From assembly GCA_001314715.1 (NCBI GenBank), contig LJSV01000004.1, forward strand, positions 1 through 64,000: a DNA stretch of 64,000 nucleotides. Direction: 5' to 3'. Position numbers and translations under genes: made by a program. The stretch is from Rhodobacteraceae bacterium HLUCCA12. GTDB lineage: Bacteria; Pseudomonadota; Alphaproteobacteria; Rhodobacterales; Rhodobacteraceae. Each line of letters begins with the position of its first letter. The stretch's first letter is position 1. The notes under the pieces were generated by a model that was not told the DNA's origin, did not search any database, and saw nothing but the letters and a program-made list of their open reading frames with translations. This document shows positions 17,549 to 29,418 of the stretch, piece after piece.

Positions 17549-18439
17549 TCACCATAGTGCGGTCACCCGATCCATCCGGGCGATTTCCGCGCAATCGGTG
17601 TCATAGCTGGCTGTCGTGCGGGCAAGCGTGTCCTGATCGAAGGGGTGAAAGGCCGGATACACCGCGCCCTTGGGATAGGCCTCGCGCAGCGCCTGGACGC
17701 GGCTGGCGACATGATCGCGGTCGGCCATCATGAAGGCGCGACACTCGTCCATCACGGCGGCGTGGGCGCGCGCCGACAGGCCCGGATGGGCGCGCGGCTG
17801 GGCAAGGCGCACCAGCGATGCGCCCTCACTCAAAAGCCCCCGCAACACCGCCGGTGCGACCGCTGGATAGTCTTCGTATCGCCACACGGCAAGGCGCAGG
17901 CCCGGCATCGCGTCGATCAACCGTTCGACAAGGCCAGACCAGCGCAACGCCGCCGGATCGACAGCCCCCAGAAACCGGTCGAACGGCATGACCCGCCCGC
18001 TCATCAGCCACTGCGAATAGACCGAGGTCAGGTAGCCTGCCGGATTGCGCAGGGCCAGCGCCACCGTCACCGGCCCGTCGGGAAGCGTCGCCGCCAGGAG
18101 CGCGAGGCGCGCGCCCGCATGGGCATACAGGGTGCCCTCGCGAAAGACCCCAGGATTATAGAGCGCGCCGAGAATGTTCTCGTCGCTCACGACCAGACGG
18201 TCCGCCCACCTGGCGGCGGTGGCGAATGCCGCGCGGATCTGCGCGCCATGCTCCGCCGCGCTCGCAGCGCTTGGCTCAAGGCCCAGATAGTTTTGCAATC
18301 GCAGCCCGTCCTTGCGCAGATCGCCCGGCAGAAACAGGGCGGTGCCGCCCCTGCCCAGCGCACCACGCCTGTGTGCCAGCGCCAGCTGCAAATGCGTGCT
18401 GGCGGTCTTGTGCGCACCGATATGAAGGATGATCTGCAT
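17549..18439 (-). CDS. Sulfotransferase-like P-loop protein
   Basis: MQIILHIGAHKTASTHLQLALAHRR: N-terminal 5'-PSB/P-loop-like HIGAHKTAST motif typical of sulfotransferase-family proteins. Confidence 0.6.
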   Translation of the reverse strand: MQIILHIGAHKTASTHLQLALAHRRGALGRGGTALFLPGDLRKDGLRLQNYLGLEPSAASAAEHGAQIRAAFATAARWADRLVVSDENILGALYNPGVFREGTLYAHAGARLALLAATLPDGPVTVALALRNPAGYLTSVYSQWLMSGRVMPFDRFLGAVDPAALRWSGLVERLIDAMPGLRLAVWRYEDYPAVAPAVLRGLLSEGASLVRLAQPRAHPGLSARAHAAVMDECRAFMMADRDHVASRVQALREAYPKGAVYPAFHPFDQDTLARTTASYDTDCAEIARMDRVTALW

Positions 18440-18471
18440 CTGCCCTGTGTCACCCCCGTGTCACAAGGGCC

Positions 18472-18547
18472 TGGCAGGGGCAGAGGGACTCGAACCCCCG
18501 ACCCTCGGTTTTGGAGACCGATGCTCTACCAACTGAGCTATACCCCT
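18472..18547 (-). tRNA. trnW: tRNA-Trp (anticodon CCA)
   Basis: Minus strand AGGGGTATAGCTCAGTTGGTAGAGCATCGGTCTCCAAAACCGAGGGTCGGGGGTTCGAGTCCCTCTGCCCCTGCCA: cloverleaf, encoded CCA, loop CTCCAAA. Confidence 0.97.
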
Positions 18548-18638
18548 AGGCCTGCCGCGGGGGTTACGGCAGCGGCGCGGGGAAATCAAGAGGGGTTTTG
18601 CCGCGCGCCGGCGGTTCGGCCGGGCCGCACGGGAACGG

Positions 18639-19904
18639 CTACGCGGGATCGGCCAGCAACCGCCCCCCGTCATGGCCACGCACACGGGCCGAAACGATCT
18701 GGCCCTCGGGCTGGTCGGTATCAAAGATCACTTCGGCAAACTGGGCGGTTCGGCCCATGCGCGGGCTTTCCATCAGGACCGCGTGGCGCTGGCCGTGTTG
18801 CGCCGCCAGATGCGCCTCGGCCCGCGCGGCCCCCGCGTCACGCAGGCGCGCGGCGCGGATGCGGATGGCGCCGCCCGCGACCTGCGGCATCCGCGCCGCC
18901 GGCGTGCCCTTGCGCGGACTGTAGGGAAAGACGTGCAACCAGGTCAGCCCGCAATCCGCGATCAGTTTCAGCGAATTTTCGAACATCGTCTCGGTCTCGG
19001 TCGGAAAGCCGGCAATGATGTCGGCACCGAACACGATATCCGGGCGCAGGCGCCGCGCCTCGGCGCAAAAGCGGATCGCGTCGTCGCGCAGATGCCGGCG
19101 TTTCATGCGCTTGAGGATCATGTCGTCGCCCGCCTGCAACGACAGGTGCAGATGGGGCATCAGCCGTGGTTCGGTGGCGATGCCCTCCATCAGCGCGGGA
19201 TCGGCCTCGATCGAATCGATGGACGAGATGCGCAGGCGCGGCAGGTCCGGCACCAGCTTCAGGATACGCCGAACCAGATCGCCCAGGCGCGGCGTCGCCG
19301 GAAGGTCGGCACCCCAGGAGGTCAGATCGACCCCCGTCAGCACCACTTCGTTGAACCCCGCGCCGACCAGTCGCTTGATCTGCTCGACCACCACGCCGGC
19401 CGGGACCGAGCGCGAATTGCCCCGGCCATAGGGGATGATGCAGAACGTGCAGCGATGATCGCAGCCGTTCTGAACCTGCACATAGGCGCGGCTGCGCGTG
19501 CCGAACCCGTCGATCAGATGACCCGCGGTTTCACGAACCGATAGAATGTCGTCAACCTGAACGCGCTCGGTCCGGCCGATGAGGTCGGGGGCCATGGCAG
19601 CCCAGGTGGCGGCTTGCATCTTTTCGTGATTGCCGATCACGCGCGTGACCTCGGGCATGGCGGCAAAGGTTTCGGGCTCGGTCTGGGCGGCGCATCCGGT
19701 GACGATGATCGGCGCATCGGGATGCGCGCGGCGCAATCTGCGGATCTCCTGGCGGGCCTTGCGCACGGCCTCGGCCGTCACCGCGCAGGTGTTGACCACG
19801 ACCGCGTCCCCGAGCCCGGCTTGCGCGGCCAGATCCTTCATGGCCTCGGTTTCATAGGCATTGAGGCGGCAGCCCAGCGTTGTAAAGACAGGCGCGTTCA
19901 TCAC
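18639..19904 (-). CDS. mtaB: tRNA (N6-threonylcarbamoyladenosine(37)-C2)-methylthiotransferase MtaB
   Basis: N-terminal [20 protein letters not shown]; radical-SAM [19 protein letters not shown]. Confidence 0.93.
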   Translation of the reverse strand: MMNAPVFTTLGCRLNAYETEAMKDLAAQAGLGDAVVVNTCAVTAEAVRKARQEIRRLRRAHPDAPIIVTGCAAQTEPETFAAMPEVTRVIGNHEKMQAATWAAMAPDLIGRTERVQVDDILSVRETAGHLIDGFGTRSRAYVQVQNGCDHRCTFCIIPYGRGNSRSVPAGVVVEQIKRLVGAGFNEVVLTGVDLTSWGADLPATPRLGDLVRRILKLVPDLPRLRISSIDSIEADPALMEGIATEPRLMPHLHLSLQAGDDMILKRMKRRHLRDDAIRFCAEARRLRPDIVFGADIIAGFPTETETMFENSLKLIADCGLTWLHVFPYSPRKGTPAARMPQVAGGAIRIRAARLRDAGAARAEAHLAAQHGQRHAVLMESPRMGRTAQFAEVIFDTDQPEGQIVSARVRGHDGGRLLADPA

Positions 19905-20743
19905 ACCCCCGCCAGGAATGCCGGTGACAGAACCGCGTCGAACACATGTGCGACCGGGCCAGACAGCCAGACACCATCATCGCCCCAATCGACGCGCAAT
20001 TCGCCGCCATCGACGACCAGGTCCACCCGCCGTCCGGTCAGCCCGCGCATATGGGCCGCCACGGCAGCGGCGCAGGCACCCGAACCGCAGGCAAGCGTGA
20101 TGCCCGTCCCGCGTTCCCAAACGCGAAGCCTGAGAACGTCATCGCCCAGCAAGCTGGCGAATTCGACATTGGTGCGCTCGGGGAACAAGGGATGATGCTC
20201 GATCCTCGGACCCAGGGTTTCCAGCGCGACAACCTCGGCATCGGGAACGAAGAAGACGCAATGGGGATTGCCCATGCCGATCGCGACGGGGTCGCCCTCG
20301 ATCGGCAGGTGCAGGTGGTCCTGTACGCCGGCAAGCGGGATGTCGCGCCAATCCGTCAGCGGTGCGCCCATGTTGACCCAGATCGCGCCGCCGCGCCGTT
20401 CGGCACGCAGCAGCCCGCGCGAGGTGCGGATCGCAACGCAATCGCGCCCGCCTTCGCGCATCACCAGATCGGCAACACAGCGCGTGGCATTTCCGCAAGC
20501 TCCGGCGCGCGATCCATCGGAATTCCAGAAATCCAGCGCCAGGTCGGCATCGCCGTCGCCGTCGCCGTCATGCAGTTCGGCCAGTTGATCGTAGCCGACA
20601 CCACGATGGCGGTCGCCAATGGCACGGGCAAGCGCAGCCGTCATCATCGCCCCACGCCCGCGTGAGTCGATCACCACAAAATCGTTGCCGGCCCCGTGCA
20701 TCTTGCGAAAGGCCAGGCCAGGGGGGTGGCCGTCTGTCGTCAT
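19901..20743 (-). CDS. dapF: Diaminopimelate epimerase
   Basis: [52 protein letters not shown]; 4-nt overlap with mtaB; start trimmed. Confidence 0.95.
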   Translation of the reverse strand: MTTDGHPPGLAFRKMHGAGNDFVVIDSRGRGAMMTAALARAIGDRHRGVGYDQLAELHDGDGDGDADLALDFWNSDGSRAGACGNATRCVADLVMREGGRDCVAIRTSRGLLRAERRGGAIWVNMGAPLTDWRDIPLAGVQDHLHLPIEGDPVAIGMGNPHCVFFVPDAEVVALETLGPRIEHHPLFPERTNVEFASLLGDDVLRLRVWERGTGITLACGSGACAAAVAAHMRGLTGRRVDLVVDGGELRVDWGDDGVWLSGPVAHVFDAVLSPAFLAGV

Positions 20744-20985
20744 GCGCGCGATATAGGACATTTGACGACGCCCCGCCAGTGCCGGAAAGCGGCCGGGATA
20801 GGCATGCGCCGCGACGCTCGACAAGAACACCCTGGCCATAACGATCGTTCATGACTGGCCCTAAACAACCGCATCGTACTTAACGATGTTTGCGCCGGGC
20901 CCCACGCGAAACCGCCACTTGCGCCGAAGGACATGCCGATGACACCCTTTCCGCCTTCGGTGATGCAAGCGTCGAGGATCGACGC

Positions 20986-21735
20986 ATGAACCTGCCCTTT
21001 GATCTCGGCCCCCTTGGTGCCGCCTTCATGGTGGTGGCGTTCTTCGCGGCAGCGTTCGTGCGGGGATATTCCGGCTTTGGCTTCGGGGCGCTGGTCGTTT
21101 CGGCCGGGGCGCTGGTGATGAACCCGCTGCACCTGGTCGCCGTCGCCATTATCGGCGATCTGATCCTGTCGCTTCAGCAATGGCACGGAGTTCGGCATCA
21201 GATCGACTGGCGCCGCGTTCTGACGCTGTTTGCAGGCTCGGTGATCGGGCTGCCGCTGGGACTTTGGGCCCTGACCACAATCACCGAGGATCTGGCGCGC
21301 GCCGTGATCGCCCTCTATGTCCTGGGCATGTGCCTGGCGCTACTGCTGGGCTGGACGCTGACAGCGCGCGCCGGGACGCCCATGACCTTCGGCACGGGCG
21401 CGGTGTCGGGGGTGGCCAACGCCGCCGGTGTCGGCGGGTTGCCGGTCGTCGTCTTCTTTGCCGCGCAGACCATGGCGCCGGTGGTCTTTCGCGCAACGCT
21501 GATTGCCTATTTCATGTTGCTGGATCTGTGGACCATTCCGCTGCTGCTGCATCGCGGACTGATCAGCGGCGATACGCTGGTGGTTCTGGTCGTCGCGCTG
21601 CCGCTGTTCGTTCTCGGCGCATGGACCGGCGGACGACGATTTCTGCGCACCGAGCCCCGCGAATTCCGGCGTTTCGCCATCATCCTGCTGATGGCGCTGG
21701 CGCTGTCGGGGCTGGTCAAGGCGCTCTGGCCGTGA
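20986..21735 (+). CDS. TSUP/TauE-SafE family permease
   Basis: MNLPFDLGPLGAAFMVVAFFAAAFVRGYSGFGFGALVVSAGALVMNP; repeated hydrophobic helices. Confidence 0.85.
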   Translation: MNLPFDLGPLGAAFMVVAFFAAAFVRGYSGFGFGALVVSAGALVMNPLHLVAVAIIGDLILSLQQWHGVRHQIDWRRVLTLFAGSVIGLPLGLWALTTITEDLARAVIALYVLGMCLALLLGWTLTARAGTPMTFGTGAVSGVANAAGVGGLPVVVFFAAQTMAPVVFRATLIAYFMLLDLWTIPLLLHRGLISGDTLVVLVVALPLFVLGAWTGGRRFLRTEPREFRRFAIILLMALALSGLVKALWP

Positions 21736-21807
21736 CACCGAATGCGCATTGGCCCCGGCCGGCAAACACCGTAAGACGCCTGAAACGGACCGAAACAAGA
21801 CACCCGA

Positions 21808-22692
21808 ATGGCTGAGATCCTGACACCGCCGCAAGGGCACAACCAACCGCTCAAGGCGGCGCTCTGGATGTGCGGCGCGATCGCATCGTTTTCGCTGATG
21901 GCGGTGTCCGGGCGGGCGGTCCAGGCCGAGTTGAACACGTTCGAACTGATGTTCTGGCGTTCGCTGATCGGCTTTGTCATCGTGCTGTGCGTCGTCGCCA
22001 CCAGCCCGCGCGGGCTGGCGCAGGCCGCCACGCGGGTGCCGGGCCTGCACGTCGCGCGCAACCTGTTCCACTTCGCCGGGCAGAACCTGTGGTTCTACGG
22101 GATCATGGCCATACCCATGGCGCAACTGGTGGCACTGGAATTCACGCTTCCCATCTGGGTGGTCCTGCTGGCACCGCTGCTTCTGGGCGAGGCATTGACG
22201 CGGCGCAAGCTGCTGGTTGCCGTGATCGGTTTTCTGGGCGTTCTACTCGTGGCGCAGCCGGGTGTGCAACCTGTCAGCCTGGGCCATCTGGCGGGCCTGG
22301 GCGCGGCGCTGGCATTTGCACTGAACATGATGCTGACCAAGCGGATCATGCGCCATGACGGGGTGCTGTGCGTGCTGTTTTGGATGACGCTGTCGCAAAC
22401 CGTGTTCGGCCTGGGCCTGGCGCTGGCCTGGGGGTTCACCTGGCCAAGCCTGTCGCTGACGCCATGGGTGCTGATTATCGGCCTGACCGGGCTGAGCGCG
22501 CATTTCTCGCTGACATCGGCACTGGGGCATGCCCCGGCCTCGATCGTCGCGCCGATGGAATTCGCGCGCTTGCCGATCATCGCGATGATCGGGTTCTGGC
22601 TTTATGCCGAAGCGCTGGACCCGCTGGTGTTCCTGGGTGCCGCAATCATTGTCTCGGCCAATTCGCTCAATCTCAGGCGGCAACGCGCGTGA
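21808..22692 (+). CDS. EamA/DMT family transporter
   Basis: Ten hydrophobic segments; LVALEFTLPIWVVLLAPLLLGEALTRRKLLVAVIGFLGVLLVAQPG. Confidence 0.88.
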   Translation: MAEILTPPQGHNQPLKAALWMCGAIASFSLMAVSGRAVQAELNTFELMFWRSLIGFVIVLCVVATSPRGLAQAATRVPGLHVARNLFHFAGQNLWFYGIMAIPMAQLVALEFTLPIWVVLLAPLLLGEALTRRKLLVAVIGFLGVLLVAQPGVQPVSLGHLAGLGAALAFALNMMLTKRIMRHDGVLCVLFWMTLSQTVFGLGLALAWGFTWPSLSLTPWVLIIGLTGLSAHFSLTSALGHAPASIVAPMEFARLPIIAMIGFWLYAEALDPLVFLGAAIIVSANSLNLRRQRA

Positions 22693-22859
22693 CGTAACTC
22701 GCCTGACCGGGATGACAGGTGTGATCCGGCAATGGTTGCAAATCCAAGGAATTCTTGACGATGGCGTTGCGTAAAGGCTTTTCAGGTCGTTGACCCTGTG
22801 GTTTAACAGGCACCATCAGCCCCAACGGGGTTGCAAACATTACCCATGGGAGGAGATTC

Positions 22860-23966
22860 ATGGACCGTCGTTCTTTCTTGCGCACGTCAGCATTTGGCGG
22901 CGCTGCGGCTGCTGCGACCACGCTGGCCGCACCCGCCGTCGCGCAAGGCAACATGACCTGGCGCATGGTAACCACCTGGCCGCGCAACTTTCCCGGCCTC
23001 GGCGTCGGCGCCCAGCGCCTGGCCGATCGCATCACCGCGGCCACCGATGGCCAGCTGACCGTCGAGGTGTTTTCCGCCGGCGAAATGGTGCCGCCGCTGC
23101 AATCGCTTGATGCAGTGATCGACGGCTCGGCCGAGATGAGTCACGGCGCTGCCTATTACTGGCAGAACAAGTCGGTTGGCCTGTCGTTCTTTACCGGCGT
23201 TCCGTTCGGCATGACCTCGCGCGAGTTGACGGGCTGGGTGCGCCACCTGGGCGGCCAGGAGCTGTGGGACGAAATCTATGACGAGTTCGGCGTACAGGGT
23301 TTCCTGTCGGGCGACACCGGCACCCAGACCGGCGGCTGGTTCCGCGACGAGCTGAACGGGCTTTCCGATCTGGACGGGCTGCGGTTCCGCACACCCGGTC
23401 TGGGCGGGCAAGTCTGGCAGAAGCTGGGCGCATCGGTCACCAACATGGCCGCGGGCGAGATTTTCGCCGCGCTTCAGACCGGGTCTCTGGACGCCGCCGA
23501 GTTCGTCGGCCCCTATAACGACCTGGCGCTGGGCTTCCACCAGATCTGCAAGCACTACTACACCTCGTCCTTCGTCGAGCCCGGTCTTGCCACCGAACTC
23601 GTCGTCGACAAGGCCAAGTATCAGGAGCTGCCGTCGAACATCCAGGCGATCATCCGCGATGTCTGCCAGGCTGAATATGACCAGGTCGCCTCGGACTTCG
23701 CGGCCAACGACCCGCGCGCACTTCGCACCCTGGTCGACGAGCACGATGTGATCGTTCATTCCAGCTTCCCCGAAGACATCCTTGAGGCGGGGGCGGACGG
23801 CGCCAAGGAAATCATGCAGGAGCTTCTGGAAAGCGACGACGACCTGACCCGCCGCACCGCGCGCAGCTTCGTCGACGCGCTGAAGCTGATGCGGACCCGC
23901 ACGGAAGGGACCGATCAGGTCTATACCCGTGCGCGGGAACAGTATCTGGACCTGTCGGACCTCTGA
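22860..23966 (+). CDS. dctP: TRAP transporter substrate-binding protein (DctP family), Tat-type signal
   Basis: MDRRSFLRTSAFGGAAAAATTLAAPAVAQ; DctP-like fold motifs; followed by DctQ and DctM; strong SD GGGAGGAG. Confidence 0.93.
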   Translation: MDRRSFLRTSAFGGAAAAATTLAAPAVAQGNMTWRMVTTWPRNFPGLGVGAQRLADRITAATDGQLTVEVFSAGEMVPPLQSLDAVIDGSAEMSHGAAYYWQNKSVGLSFFTGVPFGMTSRELTGWVRHLGGQELWDEIYDEFGVQGFLSGDTGTQTGGWFRDELNGLSDLDGLRFRTPGLGGQVWQKLGASVTNMAAGEIFAALQTGSLDAAEFVGPYNDLALGFHQICKHYYTSSFVEPGLATELVVDKAKYQELPSNIQAIIRDVCQAEYDQVASDFAANDPRALRTLVDEHDVIVHSSFPEDILEAGADGAKEIMQELLESDDDLTRRTARSFVDALKLMRTRTEGTDQVYTRAREQYLDLSDL

Positions 23967-23980
23967 TCGGCCTTGCGAAA

Positions 23981-24010
23981 GGGCGAGGCACCGAGGCCCC
24001 GCCCTTTTTT
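23981..24010 (+). terminator. Terminator/attenuator between dctP and dctQ
   Basis: GGGCGAGGC-ACCGAG-GCCCCGCCC-TTTTTT. Confidence 0.75.
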
Positions 24011-24142
24011 CGGTTGACGACTGGACCCGGAGCGGACAAGGCATCGCTCCGGGTTTCCTGAATGGATCGGGCGCGATCGGCCTGTTGGCAAGGTCGCATC
24101 CGCATCCGGTTCGAACCCGTCGAAACATCACTGGGGGAAGCC

Positions 24143-24694
24143 TTGGAACTTCTGGCCACCATCATGCGGGCGATCAACCTGACAAACCGGGTGATCGGAA
24201 ACGTCTTCGTCTGGCTTTCGGTCGGAATCGTCCTGGTCTGTTTCTGGGTCGTCATCGAACGCTATGTCTTCGGCATAACGCGACTGTGGATGCAGGATCT
24301 CTATCCCTGGATGAACGGTGTGATGTTCACCGCCGTCGCAGGCTATGCGCTGTATCGCAACGATCATGTCCGCGTCGATATCTTCTATCGCCCCGCCTCG
24401 ACCCGGACAAAGGCCTGGATGGACCTTGTCGGCGTGCTGGCCTTTTTGCTGCCCTTCGCCGCGGTCGTCTGGATCTATTCCTTTGTTTTCGTCTCTCGGT
24501 CATGGGGGCTGCACGAGGGATCGGCCAATCCGGGGGGCATGCCGGGGCTGTTCATTCTCAAGTCCTTCATCCTGGTGTTCGCCGTCAGCATCGCCCTCCA
24601 GGGCATTGCGATGCTGATCCGCTCGATCCTGCTGATCGCGGAGCGTGAGGATCTGGTGCCCCAGGATTTTCGCTACAACTACGACACGGAGTAA
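24143..24694 (+). CDS. dctQ: TRAP transporter small permease (DctQ)
   Basis: Four TM segments (VIGNVFVWLSVGIVLVCFWVVIERYVFGI..); TTG start preceded by SD GGGGGAAG preferred over 24062. Confidence 0.85.
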   Translation: MELLATIMRAINLTNRVIGNVFVWLSVGIVLVCFWVVIERYVFGITRLWMQDLYPWMNGVMFTAVAGYALYRNDHVRVDIFYRPASTRTKAWMDLVGVLAFLLPFAAVVWIYSFVFVSRSWGLHEGSANPGGMPGLFILKSFILVFAVSIALQGIAMLIRSILLIAEREDLVPQDFRYNYDTE

Positions 24695-24700
24695 GCAGGC

Positions 24701-26089
24701 ATGGACCCCGTACTGATTGGCGAGATCCTTGCCGCAACCATGTTCCTTGGCGTGATCGGCATGCTGATGCTGGGGTTTCCTGTGGCCTTCACGCTGGCCG
24801 GAACCTCGATCATCTTTGCCGTCATCGGCCTGCAGTTCGGCGTTTTCGACATGTCGAACCTGCGATCGCTGGCGGGGCGCTATACCGGTTACATGATCAA
24901 CGAGGTGCTGGTCGCGGTGCCGCTGTTCATCTTCATGGGCGTGATGCTGGAACGCTCGAACATCGCCGAGCAGCTTCTGTCAACGATGGGCCGGCTGTTC
25001 GGGAACATGCGCGGCGGGCTGGGCATATCGGTGATCGTGGTGGGCGCGTTGCTGGCCGCATCGACGGGCGTGGTCGGGGCGACCGTGGTGACGATGGGCC
25101 TGATCTCGTTGCCGGCGATGATGCGCGCGGGCTACGATCCGAAGCTGGCCTGCGGGACAATCTGTGCCAGCGGCACGCTGGGCCAGATCATTCCGCCGTC
25201 GACGGTGCTGATCTTCATGGGCGACATGATCGCCGGCATGAACAGCCAGGTGCAGATGAGCCTTGGAAACTTCGCGCCGAAAACGGTGTCGGTGGGCGAT
25301 CTGTTCGCGGGCGCCTTTATACCGGGACTGTTGCTGGTCGTGCTGTATATCGCCTACATCCTCTTCAAGGCGATCGCCGACCCCGAAAGCTGCCCCGCGA
25401 CCCCGATCCCCGAAAGCGAGCGCAAGGGGATCTGGCGCGAGATCGTGGTGGCGCTTGTGCCCCCGCTACTGCTGATTGCGGCAGTGCTCGGCTCGATCCT
25501 TGGCGGGATCGCCACACCGACCGAGGCCGCATCGGTCGGCGCGGTCGGGGCCACGGTCCTTGCCGCCGCGCGCTGGCGGCTGAGCGTGGCGGTGGTGGTC
25601 AACGTGGTGCGCCGCACAGCGGTCATCACCTCGATGATCTTCATCATCCTGTTCGGGGCGTCGGTCTTTGCCATCGTGTTCCGGCAGATGGGCGGGGACA
25701 ACCTGGTGCACGAATTCCTGGCATCCATGCCGGGCGGGGCGATGGGGGCCATGATCACGGTGATGATCATCATGTTCGTGCTGGGCTTCATCCTTGACAC
25801 GTTCGAGATCATCTTCATCGTTCTGCCGATCACGGCGCCGACGCTGCTGCTGCTGGGTGTCGATCCGGTCTGGCTGGGCGTGATGATCGGGGTCAACCTT
25901 CAGACCAGCTTCCTGACACCGCCATTCGGCTTTTCGCTGTTTTACCTGCGCGGCGTGGCCCCGAACAACGTTTCGACCATGATGATCTATCGGGGCGCCG
26001 TGCCGTTCGTGATTTTGCAGATCGTGGCGATCGCGATTTTGTTCATTTTCCCCGGACTGGTGACCTGGCTGCCATCGCTGCTGTTCTAA
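24701..26089 (+). CDS. dctM: TRAP transporter large permease (DctM)
   Basis: 462 aa, ~12 TM; GTICASGTLGQIIPPSTVLIFMGD motif. Confidence 0.95.
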   Translation: MDPVLIGEILAATMFLGVIGMLMLGFPVAFTLAGTSIIFAVIGLQFGVFDMSNLRSLAGRYTGYMINEVLVAVPLFIFMGVMLERSNIAEQLLSTMGRLFGNMRGGLGISVIVVGALLAASTGVVGATVVTMGLISLPAMMRAGYDPKLACGTICASGTLGQIIPPSTVLIFMGDMIAGMNSQVQMSLGNFAPKTVSVGDLFAGAFIPGLLLVVLYIAYILFKAIADPESCPATPIPESERKGIWREIVVALVPPLLLIAAVLGSILGGIATPTEAASVGAVGATVLAAARWRLSVAVVVNVVRRTAVITSMIFIILFGASVFAIVFRQMGGDNLVHEFLASMPGGAMGAMITVMIIMFVLGFILDTFEIIFIVLPITAPTLLLLGVDPVWLGVMIGVNLQTSFLTPPFGFSLFYLRGVAPNNVSTMMIYRGAVPFVILQIVAIAILFIFPGLVTWLPSLLF

Positions 26090-26111
26090 AGCCGTTCGAC
26101 AGATGACTGCC

Positions 26112-26145
26112 AGATCCGGTGCACCGAGGGGTGCGCCGGATCTTT
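26112..26145 (+). terminator. Rho-independent terminator downstream of dctM
   Basis: AGATCCGGTGCACC-GAGG-GGTGCGCCGGATCTTT: 14-bp stem including one G-T pair. Confidence 0.75.
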
Positions 26146-26218
26146 CGGGTCCACCCGCGGGGGACGTGACATGCGATGCACACTGGCGGGTTTCGTGCTG
26201 CTATGCTAGCGCAGCGCC

Positions 26219-27145
26219 ATGCTGGACGTGTTTCTTCAGACCCTTCCGTTCTTTGCCGTGATCGGCCTGGGCTATTGGGCCGGTCGCACCGGGTTCTTTA
26301 CCCGCGAGGCGACGGCCTATCTGACGAAATTCGTCTTTTACTTCGCGCTTTCAGCCATGCTGTTCGGGTTTTCAGCCAACATGTCGCTGGGCGACATCTT
26401 TGACCCGCGCGCGGCAGTGGCGTATCTGTGGGGCTGCGGCCTGATCTACCTGATCGCGCTTTCGGTCGCCTTTGCCCGGCGCCTGCCGCTGACCCAGGCG
26501 GCGATGGAGGCACACACCGCGATCATCGGCAATACCGGCTTTCTGGGCGTGCCCATGCTGGTTCTGCTGCTGGGTGAACAGGCGGCGGGCACGATCATCC
26601 TGGTGCTTGTCATCGACCTGATCGTGTTCTCGACCCTTCTGACGGTGATTGTCACCTTGTCGCGCGAGGGGCGCCTGTCGCTGGACCTGCCGCGCGTGAT
26701 CGCCATGGGGCTGCTGAAGAACCCGATGATCGTGGCCATGGCGCTTGGCTTGATGTGGTCGGCGACCGGAACGGACCTGCCCCAGCCCGTCAATGCCTTC
26801 ATGACACTTCTGGGGGCAGCAGCGACGCCCGGCGCACTGTTCGCAATCGGCGCCTCGCTTGCCAACAACCGGGCCGAGCGCGTTACCGTGGCAGGCTGGC
26901 TGACCGTTGCAAAGATTATTCTGCATCCGGTGGCGGTGGCCTTTGCGGCCTTCTTTCTGTTCAATGTCGCGCCCTACACCGCCGGGGTGCTGGTGGCCGC
27001 ATCGGCACTGCCGGTCGCCGGCAATGTCTATATCCTTGCCCAGCATTACGACATCGCGGTCGCAAGGGTTTCCGCCGCGATCCTGATCTCGACCGCGTTC
27101 AGTGTCCTCACGCTGCCGCCGATCATTGCGCTTGCCACGCCCTAG
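26219..27145 (+). CDS. AEC (auxin efflux carrier) family transporter
   Basis: MLDVFLQTLPFFAVIGLGYWAGRTGFFTREATAYLTKFVFYFALSAMLF; AEC topology. Confidence 0.87.
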   Translation: MLDVFLQTLPFFAVIGLGYWAGRTGFFTREATAYLTKFVFYFALSAMLFGFSANMSLGDIFDPRAAVAYLWGCGLIYLIALSVAFARRLPLTQAAMEAHTAIIGNTGFLGVPMLVLLLGEQAAGTIILVLVIDLIVFSTLLTVIVTLSREGRLSLDLPRVIAMGLLKNPMIVAMALGLMWSATGTDLPQPVNAFMTLLGAAATPGALFAIGASLANNRAERVTVAGWLTVAKIILHPVAVAFAAFFLFNVAPYTAGVLVAASALPVAGNVYILAQHYDIAVARVSAAILISTAFSVLTLPPIIALATP

Positions 27146-27275
27146 AAGCGCAAGGCGGGGGCAGCATCGGGCACCAGACCGTCGTTGTGCCGCGCTGACC
27201 TCCGGTTTGCCGCCGATTGGTCATCGCAAATACGACCGATGCTGGAATTCTATGGAAAATGATCCGTCCGCGTGG

Positions 27276-27304
27276 CTTGCAGCGGTTTTACCCCCTGCCT
27301 ATAT
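27276..27304 (+). promoter_or_regulatory. Candidate RpoH (sigma32) heat-shock promoter upstream of dnaK
   Basis: CTTG-N18-CCTATAT; matches the alphaproteobacterial heat-shock consensus CTTG-N17/18-CYTATNT (recalled). Confidence 0.7.
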
Positions 27305-27429
27305 AGCCTTCGAAGCCGGGCGGCCCCCGCACACTCAGACACCGGGTGCCGAACGGATCAGGGATCTGGGCTGCGGAGCCTGATGGGACTGCCGCCCTTG
27401 GAAATCGCCGAAGTAAAGAGGTGCATATC

Positions 27430-29346
<1,917 letters not shown>

Positions 29347-29361
29347 CGCGCGGCACGGACC

Positions 29362-29395
29362 GGGGCCCCGGCCGGTAATGCCGGACCGGGGCCCC
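29362..29395 (+). terminator. Long hairpin in dnaK-dnaJ spacer (partial terminator/attenuator)
   Basis: GGGGCCCCGGCCGG-TAATG-CCGGaCCGGGGCCCC, 14 bp with one bulge, followed by AGCCTTTTC. Confidence 0.6.
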
Positions 29396-29418
29396 AGCCT
29401 TTTCAGACGAGGTCAAGA

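Noticed and set aside
18440-18640. Mobile-element integration site at tRNA-Trp
   Set aside because: No integrase, transposase or partial tRNA duplication visible nearby.
27260-27285. TGATCC near dnaK as a further ECF promoter
   Set aside because: No GTATYC/CGTAT at the required N16/N17 spacing; the heat-shock-type site explains the region better.
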